Origin: JAHFRG01 sp041495205
Lineage (GTDB): Bacteria > Pseudomonadota > Gammaproteobacteria > Burkholderiales > JAHFRG01
DNA length: 13,752 nt
Assembly: GCA_041495205.1 (NCBI GenBank)
Contig: JBGQCF010000048.1
Coordinates: 1-13,752, forward strand
Direction: 5' to 3'
The number at the start of each line of letters is the position of its first letter. Within the stretch, counting starts at the first letter, position 1. The notes under the pieces were generated by a model. It was given only the letters and a program-made list of their open reading frames with translations. It made no database searches and was not told the origin of the DNA. The position numbers were made by a program, and so were the translations under genes. Shown in pieces: positions 6,765 through 13,280 of the stretch.

Positions 6765-7073
6765 ATGATCAAGAAACAAACTGTTTTAACTATGGCCCTG
6801 GGCACCGCTTTTGCGGCTTCCTTCGCCATTACCCCCATCGCCAAAGCGGTTGATAATCCTTTCGCCATGGATTCGTTGAAGAGCGGCTACCAGGTTGCAG
6901 GCGATGACAAGAAAGCCGACGGTAAAGGCCCTGCCGGAAAAATGTCGAAGGCCGACAAAGAAGCTAATGCCAAAATGATGAAAGAAGGCAAATGCGGTGA
7001 AGGCAAGTGCGGGGTCAAAAACGTCAAAGAAGGCAAGTGTGGCGAAGGCAAGTGCGGGGAAAGCAAGAAGTAA
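6765..7073 (+). CDS. HvfA/bufferin-like RiPP precursor peptide with four EGKCG motifs
   Basis: The protein has 102 residues. ATG 6765 has GGAG 6 bases upstream (6755-6758); an in-frame GTG at 6717 would add an implausible leader ahead of the signal peptide. Residues 1-28 are a Sec-type signal (KK, hydrophobic core, AKA cleavage-like site). The family-typical NPFAMDSLKSGYQVA follows (31-45), then a Lys/Asp/Gly-rich linker, then EGKCG at 74-78, 79-83, 89-93 and 94-98. The only cysteines are the four in these motifs. In characterised HvfA-type peptides the DUF692 enzyme with its DUF2063 partner converts EGKCG cysteines to oxazolone/thioamide-type groups that bind copper; here this is inferred. 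The modified peptide would be exported to the periplasm. hvfB- and hvfC-like genes follow directly. Confidence 0.9.
   Translation: MIKKQTVLTMALGTAFAASFAITPIAKAVDNPFAMDSLKSGYQVAGDDKKADGKGPAGKMSKADKEANAKMMKEGKCGEGKCGVKNVKEGKCGEGKCGESKK
6981..7070 (+). repeat. Nested tandem repeat encoding the EGKCG core
   Basis: Two copies of a 45-base unit (6981-7025 and 7026-7070) each begin with a Lys codon followed by two consecutive EGKCG codon blocks (15 bases each), then a divergent 4-residue tail (VKNV or ESKK). The 15-base blocks differ only at third positions. This is a repeat within a repeat, consistent with expansion of the modified core by slippage or unequal exchange. Confidence 0.9.
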
Positions 7074-7093
7074 TTTAGTAATGGTCCCGCATC

Positions 7094-7945
7094 ATGGATA
7101 TTTCCGGTATTTATGGTGCGGGGTTGGGCCTGCGCCGGGAGTTGATTCCGGCGCTTAAGGCCGCGGTCCCTCCCGTAATCAATTTCTTCGAAATCGCTCC
7201 GGAAAACTGGCTGGAAATCGGCGGCGCATCAAACCGCCACCTGCGTTATTTTACCGAGCTTTATCCCTTCGTCTGCCACGGGTTGTCTTTATCGCTGGGC
7301 GGGCCTGCGCCGCTCGACGAAGTTTTTCTGAAACGCGTCAAAACCTTCCTCCGAGAGCATAAGGTCAAGCTCTACACCGAGCACTTGAGCTATTGCAGCG
7401 ACGACGGCCATATGTACGACCTGATGCCGATTCCGTTTACCGAGGAAGCCGTGCGTTATGTGTCGGCACGCATCCGCCGCACGCAGGAAATCCTGGAACA
7501 AAAAATTGCAGTGGAGAATGCTTCATTCTATGTCGCGCCCGCAATCAATAAAATGTCCGAGCTCGAATTCATCAAGGCGGTGCTCAAGGAGGCCGATTGC
7601 CTGCTGCATCTCGATATCAATAATGTTTATGTAAATAGCGTCAACCACCGCTACGATGCGCTGCAGTTCATTCGCTCACTGCCGGCGGAGCGCATCGTTT
7701 ACCTGCATATCGCCGGCCACTACCGGGAAGCCGAAGACCTGATTGTGGACACCCACGGCGCCGGAGTTATTGACCCGGTTTGGGCGCTGCTCGACAAAAC
7801 TTACCAAATCTTTGGTGTCCATCCAACGTTGCTTGAGCGCGACTTTAACTTCCCGCCGCTGGAAGAACTTGCAGCCGAAGTCGGGCGCATTGCGGCGCTT
7901 CAGGCAAAATGGGAGAGGAAGCGTGCCCGTGTCCAGAACGCCTGA
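7094..7945 (+). CDS. DUF692 / MNIO multinuclear iron-dependent RiPP maturase (HvfB/BufB-like)
   Basis: This 283-residue TIM-barrel oxidase is expected to modify the precursor cysteines using two or three iron ions and oxygen. Family metal-site motifs in order: E33 and E37 (FFEIAPENW), H62 (CHGLSLSLGG), E96-H97 (TEHLSYC), E141 (VENASFY), D174 and N176 (LDINNVYVN), H205 and H209 (HIAGH), D219 and H221 (DTHGAGV) and E248 (LLERD). All expected ligands appear intact, so the enzyme should be active. Length is typical. ATG 7094 lies 20 bases after the precursor stop with a poor ribosome site, so coupling to the precursor is likely. The 3' end overlaps the DUF2063 gene by 23 bases. The exact product chemistry is not decided by sequence. 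Confidence 0.93.
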   Translation: MDISGIYGAGLGLRRELIPALKAAVPPVINFFEIAPENWLEIGGASNRHLRYFTELYPFVCHGLSLSLGGPAPLDEVFLKRVKTFLREHKVKLYTEHLSYCSDDGHMYDLMPIPFTEEAVRYVSARIRRTQEILEQKIAVENASFYVAPAINKMSELEFIKAVLKEADCLLHLDINNVYVNSVNHRYDALQFIRSLPAERIVYLHIAGHYREAEDLIVDTHGAGVIDPVWALLDKTYQIFGVHPTLLERDFNFPPLEELAAEVGRIAALQAKWERKRARVQNA

Positions 7946-8693
7946 TTTGCTTTCATTCCAGCAGTACCAGGATCAATTCACGCGACACATTCGCGATCCA
8001 AAGCATAATCCGCGTCCAAGGGGAGCCGAGCCGCGGCGCATGAAAATCTACAATGAGCTCCTGTATAATAACTTGGAAAGCTTCCTGCTCGCCTGCTTTC
8101 CAATCACGCGCAAAATCTTGGGGAAACGCAGATGGTCAAAATTAGTGCGCGAGTTTTTCGCCAACCACCGTTGCCACACTCCGCTGTTCCGGCAAATTCC
8201 CGACGAGTTCGTGCAGTATTTGCAGGAAGAGCGTGTCACGCGCGCGGATGATCCGCCCTACCTGGTTTGCCTCGCGCATTACGAATGGGTTGAGCTGGCG
8301 CTGGATGTCTCCAACAAGGAAGCCGATCTCGGCAAAATAAACCGCACTGGCGATTTGCTGCGCGGAAGACCCGCGCTCAACCCGGTGCTGTTCCTGCTGC
8401 GTTATCCGTACGCGGTGCATCGCATCGGCCCGGAATACCGGCCGCGCAGGAAACAGCCGACCGATTTGCTGGTGTTCCGCAACCTCAGCGACCAGGTACG
8501 TTTTATGGTGCTCAACCCGGTGAGCGTGAGGCTGGTCCAGTTACTACAGCCCGGAAAGATAAGCGGAAAAGCGGCGCTGGAACAAATCACCGCCGAGCTG
8601 CAACACCCCGCCCCCGCTGCAGTTATAGCAGGCGGCCGGGAAATTCTGCAAAACCTGCACCGGGAACAGGCTGTTCTGGGCACCTGGGAATAA
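7923..8693 (+). CDS. DUF2063 RiPP maturation partner protein (HvfC/BufC-like)
   Basis: With GTG 7923 this is a 256-residue protein. GGGAGAGGAA at 7911-7920 is the ribosome site; GTG 7929 is also possible. The open frame extends further upstream inside the DUF692 gene, but that part does not resemble the family. The DUF2063 N-terminal domain is about residues 11-103 (FQQYQDQFTRHIRDP, IYNELLYNNLESFLLACFPITRKILG, ANHRCHTPLFRQIPDEFVQYL). A second domain with a YPYAVHRI segment occupies about 150-255. Family members bind the precursor leader and present it to the MNIO enzyme. It overlaps the DUF692 gene by 23 bases, implying coupled translation and a complex. The gene ends 5 bases before a MITE-like element; no DoxX (HvfD) gene follows. 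Confidence 0.9.
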   Translation: MPVSRTPDLLSFQQYQDQFTRHIRDPKHNPRPRGAEPRRMKIYNELLYNNLESFLLACFPITRKILGKRRWSKLVREFFANHRCHTPLFRQIPDEFVQYLQEERVTRADDPPYLVCLAHYEWVELALDVSNKEADLGKINRTGDLLRGRPALNPVLFLLRYPYAVHRIGPEYRPRRKQPTDLLVFRNLSDQVRFMVLNPVSVRLVQLLQPGKISGKAALEQITAELQHPAPAAVIAGGREILQNLHREQAVLGTWE

Positions 8694-8698
8694 GCTAA

Positions 8699-8789
8699 GG
8701 AACCTCTGATTACGACCTTCGCCGCGCGCCTCGCATCCCTGCGCATTTTGCCCGCAACCCAATCCGCGGAGGACTGAATCAGAGGTTCC
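8699..8789. mobile_element. 91-bp MITE-like element with 13-bp terminal inverted repeats and CTAA target duplication
   Basis: GGAACCTCTGATT (8699-8711) and its exact inverse AATCAGAGGTTCC (8777-8789) bound the element; similarity continues imperfectly for about 12 more bases inside each end. The element is flanked by CTAA at 8695-8698 and 8790-8793, a 4-bp direct repeat that fits a target-site duplication. CTAA fits the YTAR target known for the IS5 group, so mobilisation by an IS5-like transposase is possible (inference). It has no coding capacity. It lies between the TAA of the DUF2063 gene and the stop of the convergent PCu(A)C gene, whose TAG (8792-8790) lies in the right target copy. Confidence 0.8.
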
Positions 8790-9236
8790 CTAAGGCTTGG
8801 CGTTTCGCACTTCGGCCTGCACTTCCACCACTGTCGTACTGCGGTCAGCACGCTGCAAAGTGAGACGCAGCGGTATCTTGTCGCCCAGCTTCAAGGGCCT
8901 TTTCAATGCCAGCAGCATGATGTGCAATCCGCCAGGCTCAAACTTCACCGTCTGCTTCGCGGGCAACTCGAGACTTTCCAGTTGCCGCATTTTCATGATG
9001 CCGTTCTCCAGCCGCATCGAATGTATCTCTACGCTGCCCGCTACCGGGCTTGAAGCCGCAACCAGCTTGCTTGGCGCAGCGCTGCTGATTTCCAGATAAG
9101 CGCCCGCCACGCGTTGGCCGGGGGCCGTGGCCCTCACCCAGGCATGAGCGATCGTAACGGCCTCCTCGGCATGAATAGCGGCGCTGGCAAAGAAAAATGC
9201 CAGGGCAAGGACGATCGGTGTGATTGTTTTTGCCAT
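8790..9236 (-). CDS. Periplasmic copper chaperone PCu(A)C family protein
   Basis: This 148-residue protein has an N-terminal signal peptide (1-23, AIHA/EE cleavage-like). The PCu(A)C copper-binding residues are present: H72 and M74 (IHSM), M81 and M83 (IMKM), and H105 and M107 (GGLHIML). The spacing approximates the family pattern H(M)X10MX21HXM. Such proteins bind Cu(I) through Met and His in the periplasm and can deliver it to the CuA centre of cytochrome oxidase or to other carriers. The ATG at 9236 is preferred because it begins the signal peptide and has GGGAAG upstream; an open frame extends further to 9293 without similarity. The gene is divergent from dacC and convergent with the RiPP cassette, separated from it by the MITE-like element. 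Confidence 0.92.
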   Translation of the reverse strand: MAKTITPIVLALAFFFASAAIHAEEAVTIAHAWVRATAPGQRVAGAYLEISSAAPSKLVAASSPVAGSVEIHSMRLENGIMKMRQLESLELPAKQTVKFEPGGLHIMLLALKRPLKLGDKIPLRLTLQRADRSTTVVEVQAEVRNAKP

Positions 9237-9271
9237 GAACTCAGTCTTCCCGCAGAGTGCAGCGCATTTGG

Positions 9272-9279
9272 TATATAAT
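9272..9279 (+). promoter_or_regulatory. Likely -10 promoter element of dacC, giving a near-leaderless mRNA
   Basis: TATATAAT (9272-9279) contains a perfect TATAAT at 9274-9279, and TG at 9269-9270 gives an extended -10 for the TATATA register. No good -35 is visible. Transcription from this site should begin near 9286, only about two bases before the dacC ATG at 9288, and there is no Shine-Dalgarno site. The start of transcription is predicted, not shown. Confidence 0.5.
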
Positions 9280-9287
9280 TTTTGCTT

Positions 9288-10421
9288 ATGCAAAAGGTGA
9301 AACCCCTATTAGCGTTCCTGCTGTTCCCATCACTGCTTTTCGCCCAGCAACTGCCTGTTCCCCAAGCGCCTTCGATCGCGGCGAAATCCTATCTGCTCAC
9401 CGATTTTTACAGCAACCAAGTGCTGGTCGGTCAAAACATCGACGGGCGCATCGAGCCGGCGTCGCTCACCAAGCTGATGACTGCCTATCTCACATTCGCC
9501 GCGCTCAAGCAGAAACAAATCTCACTCGAGCAGACATTTCCGGTTTCCACCCGCGCCTGGCACGCTGAAGGCTCGCGCATGTTCATCGAACCCGGCAAAC
9601 CGGTCAAGGTGGATGAATTGATACATGGCATGGTCGTGCAATCCGGCAACGATGCCTGCATTGCGCTCGCCGAAGGCATCGCCGGCAGCGAAGAAGCATT
9701 CACGCAGATGATGAACAGCCAGACGCAGCGCCTGGGAATGAAAAACACGCATTTCATGAATTCCACCGGCTTGCCTCATCCGCAGCACTACTCTACCGCG
9801 CATGACCTGTCTTTGCTCGCGGCTGCGATAATACGCGATTTTCCCGAATACTACGCCTTGTATTCGATCAAGGAGTACAAGTACAACAATATTTTGCAGG
9901 TCAACCGCAATCGTCTGCTGTGGACCGATCCCTATGTGGATGGAATGAAAACCGGTTATACGGAAAATGCGGGTTACTGCCTCATCTCCTCAACGAAAAG
10001 AGGCTCGCGGCGGCTGATTGCTGTGGCCTTGGGAACGGCGTCGGACAGCCTTAGAGCCACCGAAAGCCAAAAGCTACTCAATTACGGTTTTCAGTTCTAC
10101 GACACGCTGCACCTCTATGCAAAGGGCCAGGCGGTGACCACCATCACGGTTTGGAAGGGTGCCGAAAATTCAGTCAGAGCGGGATTTACGGAGGATGTCT
10201 ACTTAAGCCTCCCCAAAGGCCAGTCGCAACGCTTGAAAGCTACCATGGAAAGCCAGCAGCCGCTGATTGCGCCGATCAGTACCGGGCAGCAAGTCGGCGT
10301 GATCAAGCTTACCCTGGATGGCAAACAGGTAGCAGAATATCCGGTGATTGCGCTCGAGAATGTAGAACTCGCCAATATCCTGGGCCGCGGGTGGGACAGT
10401 TTGCGCCTGCTTTTTAACTAA
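9288..10421 (+). CDS. dacC: D-alanyl-D-alanine carboxypeptidase (PBP5/6 class, DacA/DacC)
   Basis: This 377-residue penicillin-binding protein removes the terminal D-Ala from peptidoglycan pentapeptides in the periplasm. It has a signal peptide (1-20, LLFAQ/QLP). The serine-peptidase motifs are SLTK (nucleophile S59, K62), SGN (119-121) and KTG (221-223). A C-terminal beta domain and an amphipathic tail (ELANILGRGWDSLRLLF) follow, typical of PBP5 membrane anchoring. ATG 9288 is chosen because it begins the signal peptide; an in-frame TTG sits two codons earlier and no ribosome site precedes either. dat follows after 13 bases, making released D-Ala a plausible metabolic link. The choice between dacA and dacC as a symbol is not resolved by sequence. 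Confidence 0.93.
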   Translation: MQKVKPLLAFLLFPSLLFAQQLPVPQAPSIAAKSYLLTDFYSNQVLVGQNIDGRIEPASLTKLMTAYLTFAALKQKQISLEQTFPVSTRAWHAEGSRMFIEPGKPVKVDELIHGMVVQSGNDACIALAEGIAGSEEAFTQMMNSQTQRLGMKNTHFMNSTGLPHPQHYSTAHDLSLLAAAIIRDFPEYYALYSIKEYKYNNILQVNRNRLLWTDPYVDGMKTGYTENAGYCLISSTKRGSRRLIAVALGTASDSLRATESQKLLNYGFQFYDTLHLYAKGQAVTTITVWKGAENSVRAGFTEDVYLSLPKGQSQRLKATMESQQPLIAPISTGQQVGVIKLTLDGKQVAEYPVIALENVELANILGRGWDSLRLLFN

Positions 10422-10434
10422 GGTTGTTTTTCAA

Positions 10435-11304
10435 TTGAGTACGGTTTATCTAAACGGCAGATTCATGCCCCTCGAGGAAGCGCGCGTTCCGGTGCTGGAC
10501 CGCGGTTTCATTTTCGGCGACGGAATATATGAAGTCATTCCCGCGTACTCGCGAAAGCCGTTCCGTCTCAAGGAGCATCTCAAGCGTCTGCAGGCAAGCC
10601 TGGATAGCATCCGCCTCAAAAACCCGCACAGCGATGCCCAATGGACCGAGCTGTGTGCGCAACTCGTCGCGCAAAACCAAGGCGAAGACCAGTATATTTA
10701 TTTGCACATCACGCGCGGGCCTGCGAAGCGCGACCACGCTTTCCCCAAACAGGCCCAGCTCACGGTATTCATAATGAGCGCACCGCTGGAAACCCCGTCA
10801 CCGGAACTTTTGAAAACCGGAGTAGCGGCTATTACCGCCCAAGATAACCGCTGGCTGCGTTGCGACATCAAGGCGATTTCGCTGCTGCCCAATGTGCTGC
10901 TGCGGCAGATGGCGGTGGATTGTGGCGCAGTGGAAACCGTCCTGCTGCGCGACGGCATTCTCACCGAAGGCGCGGCAAGCAATATCTTCGTGGTCAAGAA
11001 CGGCGTGCTGCTCGCGCCGCCGAAAAACCATCTGATCCTTCCCGGCATTACCTATGATGTAGTGCTGGAACTGGCTGCCGCCCATTCCATCCCGCACCAG
11101 GTGAGAGCGGTTTCCGAGTCCGAAGTACGCACCGCACAGGAACTCTGGATGACTTCTTCCGGCAAAGAAGTATTGGCCATCACTACTCTGGATAACCAGC
11201 CAGTGGGTGACGGCAAGCCTGGGAAGCTGTTCTGGCGCATGCATGAGTTGTATCAAAACTATAAAGCGACGGTGATGCGGCGTAGTGAAGCGCAGTCCCT
11301 ATAG
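10435..11304 (+). CDS. dat: D-amino-acid aminotransferase (class IV, PLP-dependent)
   Basis: This 289-residue cytoplasmic aminotransferase of the class IV fold carries out reversible transfer between D-alanine and 2-oxoglutarate, among other D-amino acids. PLP would bind K146 (CDIKAISLLPN); E178 in the LTEGAASNIF motif and LPGITYDVVLEL are also present. The residues that hold the substrate carboxylate in Bacillus D-AAT (Tyr31, Arg98, His100) appear conserved as Y32, R99 and H101, which favours a D-amino-acid enzyme over the branched-chain or 4-amino-4-deoxychorismate members. The start is TTG 10435, with AAGG about 11 bases upstream. It is in a run with dacC, ybeD, lipB and lipA. Confidence 0.9.
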   Translation: MSTVYLNGRFMPLEEARVPVLDRGFIFGDGIYEVIPAYSRKPFRLKEHLKRLQASLDSIRLKNPHSDAQWTELCAQLVAQNQGEDQYIYLHITRGPAKRDHAFPKQAQLTVFIMSAPLETPSPELLKTGVAAITAQDNRWLRCDIKAISLLPNVLLRQMAVDCGAVETVLLRDGILTEGAASNIFVVKNGVLLAPPKNHLILPGITYDVVLELAAAHSIPHQVRAVSESEVRTAQELWMTSSGKEVLAITTLDNQPVGDGKPGKLFWRMHELYQNYKATVMRRSEAQSL

Positions 11305-11313
11305 CGCCTGTCT

Positions 11314-11580
11314 ATGGGCATCGAGCCTGCATTGTTTGAATACCCGTGCGCCTTTCCTATCAAGATCATGGGCCGGAGCCGGGCGGGATTTGCCCAGGCA
11401 ATGATGCAAATCGTGATGCGTCATGCCCCCGACTTTGACCCCGCCAGCATGGAAATGAAAACCAGCAAAAAAGGCAGGTACCTGAGCCTTACTTGCATCG
11501 TTCAGGCTACGTCGCGCGCTCAACTGGACGATCTCTACCGCGAGCTATGCGATCACCCGATGGTGGTAATGGTTTTATGA
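11314..11580 (+). CDS. ybeD: YbeD / DUF493 family protein
   Basis: This 88-residue protein contains FEYPCAFPIKIMG at residues 8-20, a central segment DFDPASMEMKTSKKGRYLSL and a C-terminal LDDLYRELCDHPMVVMVL. These are hallmarks of the DUF493/YbeD family, a small ACT-like ferredoxin fold. The family is widely found next to lipB, but its function is not established. It lies 9 bases after dat and 16 before lipB, so cotranscription is likely. Role unknown; a link to lipoate or D-amino-acid metabolism is only suggested by position. Confidence 0.9.
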   Translation: MGIEPALFEYPCAFPIKIMGRSRAGFAQAMMQIVMRHAPDFDPASMEMKTSKKGRYLSLTCIVQATSRAQLDDLYRELCDHPMVVMVL

Positions 11581-11596
11581 GCGCTTGGAGTGAAAA

Positions 11597-12292
11597 TTGA
11601 GGGCGGCAGAGCGAGGAACACAGGTGTTACTGCATAAAAATACAGTCGAGGCTGAAAACTCCTCACTTATTTCCGCTTACCCGTCGTTGTGCGTCAAACG
11701 CTTAGGCCTGGTTGAATACTTACCTACTTGGCGCGCGATGCAGGATTTCACTGCGCGGCGCAATGCCGATACCGAAGACGAGCTCTGGCTTCTCCAGCAC
11801 CTGTCAGTTTACACCCTGGGCCTGAACGGAAAACCGGAACATCTGCCTCAAGATAGCGTAACTTCAGTTATTAAAACCGACCGCGGCGGCCAGATCACCT
11901 ACCACGGACCCGGTCAAATCATCGCTTATCTGTTGCTCGACATGAGGCGCTTAAACATCGGCGCGCGCGGGCTGGTTAGGCGCATGGAACAGTCAGTGAT
12001 AGACTTGCTTGAAGGTTACGGTATAAGCGCACAAGCCCGTATTGATGCCCCGGGTGTGTATGTGAACGGCTCAAAAATCGCAGCATTGGGGTTGCGGATT
12101 AGACAAGGTTGCTGCTACCACGGCCTTGCGCTCAACGTGGACATGGATTTGCGGCCGTTTCGAGCGATCAATCCTTGCGGCCATCCGGGCATGCAAGTCA
12201 CGCAGCTGCGCGATTTGGGCGTTGCTGATTCGCTGGCCCGGTTAAGCGATAATTTATCTGAAAAGCTTACTTATCACCTGCGCAAAAAATGA
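11597..12292 (+). CDS. lipB: Lipoyl(octanoyl) transferase LipB
   Basis: This 231-residue cytoplasmic enzyme transfers octanoate from acyl-carrier protein to lipoyl domains, forming a thioester on a catalytic cysteine. Visible motifs: RGGQITYHGPGQIIAYLLLD, DAPGVYV, the catalytic Lys in NGSKIAALGLRI, HGLALNVDMDL, and the catalytic Cys in INPCGHPGM. The TTG start at 11597 has GGAG 6 bases upstream, which supports it, although it adds about 27 residues before the family-typical VKRLGLVEYLP. The usual PVFT motif reads SVYT here. The 3' end overlaps lipA by 4 bases (ATGA). Confidence 0.93.
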   Translation: MRAAERGTQVLLHKNTVEAENSSLISAYPSLCVKRLGLVEYLPTWRAMQDFTARRNADTEDELWLLQHLSVYTLGLNGKPEHLPQDSVTSVIKTDRGGQITYHGPGQIIAYLLLDMRRLNIGARGLVRRMEQSVIDLLEGYGISAQARIDAPGVYVNGSKIAALGLRIRQGCCYHGLALNVDMDLRPFRAINPCGHPGMQVTQLRDLGVADSLARLSDNLSEKLTYHLRKK

Positions 12293-13245
12293 ACCCCGCA
12301 TCCGAAAATCTCAAGCAAAAAGGCGCAGCCAAGACTGCGCGCATTCCAATCAAGATTGTGCCGCTGCAGAAACTTAAAAAGCCCGATTGGATCCGCGTAA
12401 GGTCTGCAAACAGCGCGCGCTTCTACGATATCAAACGCATACTGCGCGAACATAAGCTGCACACCGTCTGCGAAGAAGCCTCATGCCCCAATATCGGCGA
12501 ATGTTTCGGGAAAGGCACGGCGACGTTCATGATTCTGGGAGACCTGTGCACCCGGCGCTGCCCATTCTGCGATGTAGCCCACGGCAAGCCGCTTCCGCCA
12601 GATGCTGACGAGCCAGTGAATCTCGCCAAGACGATAGCCGCGCTGAATCTCCATTATGTGGTGATCACCAGCGTGGACCGTGATGATTTGCGCGACGGCG
12701 GCGCCCGGCATTTCGCTGATTGCATCCGTTCTGTGCGCAAGTTATCGCCGCAAACCCGCATCGAAGCGCTGGTACCTGATTTTCGCGGGCGGCTGGAAAT
12801 TGCCCTGGACATATTAAGCACCTGCCCGCCGGATGTGATGAACCACAACCTGGAAACCGTGCCGCGGCTTTACAAGCAGGCACGGCCGGGCGCTGACTAC
12901 CTGAATTCACTGAAACTGCTCAAGGACTTCAAGTCACACTTCCCGAACATTCCGACCAAATCGGGATTAATGCTGGGATTGGGTGAAACCGACGGTGAAA
13001 TCCTGGAAGTCATGCGCGATCTGCGCGATCACCATGTGGACATGCTCACACTCGGGCAGTACCTTCAGCCGAGCAGCTATCATCTGCCGGTGCTGCGCTA
13101 TGCGGAGCCGGCGGTGTTCAAAAGCCTTGAAGAACAAGCCAGGGAAATGGGTTTCCTGCACGCCGCGTGCGGGCCGCTGGTGCGCTCAAGCTACCACGCC
13201 GACCAACAAGCCCATGAGGCCGGGCTGGTCAGCGGCACAGTATAA
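12289..13245 (+). CDS. lipA: Lipoyl synthase LipA (radical SAM)
   Basis: This 318-residue radical SAM enzyme inserts two sulfur atoms into protein-bound octanoyl groups to make lipoate. The auxiliary cluster cysteines are C61, C66 and C72 (CEEASCPNIGEC). The radical SAM cluster is CTRRCPFC (C87, C91, C94). Near the C-terminus is RSSYHA, whose Ser301 is the known unusual ligand to the auxiliary cluster. Length is typical with a short extra N-terminal basic segment. The ATGA overlap with lipB indicates translational coupling. The gene is convergent with the tlpA-like gene, 35 bases away, with no hairpin seen between. Confidence 0.96.
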   Translation: MNPASENLKQKGAAKTARIPIKIVPLQKLKKPDWIRVRSANSARFYDIKRILREHKLHTVCEEASCPNIGECFGKGTATFMILGDLCTRRCPFCDVAHGKPLPPDADEPVNLAKTIAALNLHYVVITSVDRDDLRDGGARHFADCIRSVRKLSPQTRIEALVPDFRGRLEIALDILSTCPPDVMNHNLETVPRLYKQARPGADYLNSLKLLKDFKSHFPNIPTKSGLMLGLGETDGEILEVMRDLRDHHVDMLTLGQYLQPSSYHLPVLRYAEPAVFKSLEEQAREMGFLHAACGPLVRSSYHADQQAHEAGLVSGTV

Positions 13246-13280
13246 CCGAATAAACTTTCCGCTCTTGAAGGACCCCGCTG

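Noticed and set aside
6981..7070. CRISPR-like or minisatellite array
   Set aside because: The repeats are in frame within a coding region and encode EGKCG motifs with no spacers of CRISPR type.
7743..7922. Open frame upstream of the DUF2063 gene that would lengthen it by 60 residues
   Set aside because: It lies inside the DUF692 gene in another frame and encodes nothing like the family; the ribosome site GGGAGAGGAA points to GTG 7923 or 7929.
8402..8851. Minus-strand open frame spanning the MITE and the end of the DUF2063 gene
   Set aside because: It runs antisense through a recognised gene and the element; no family resemblance, so it is treated as spurious.
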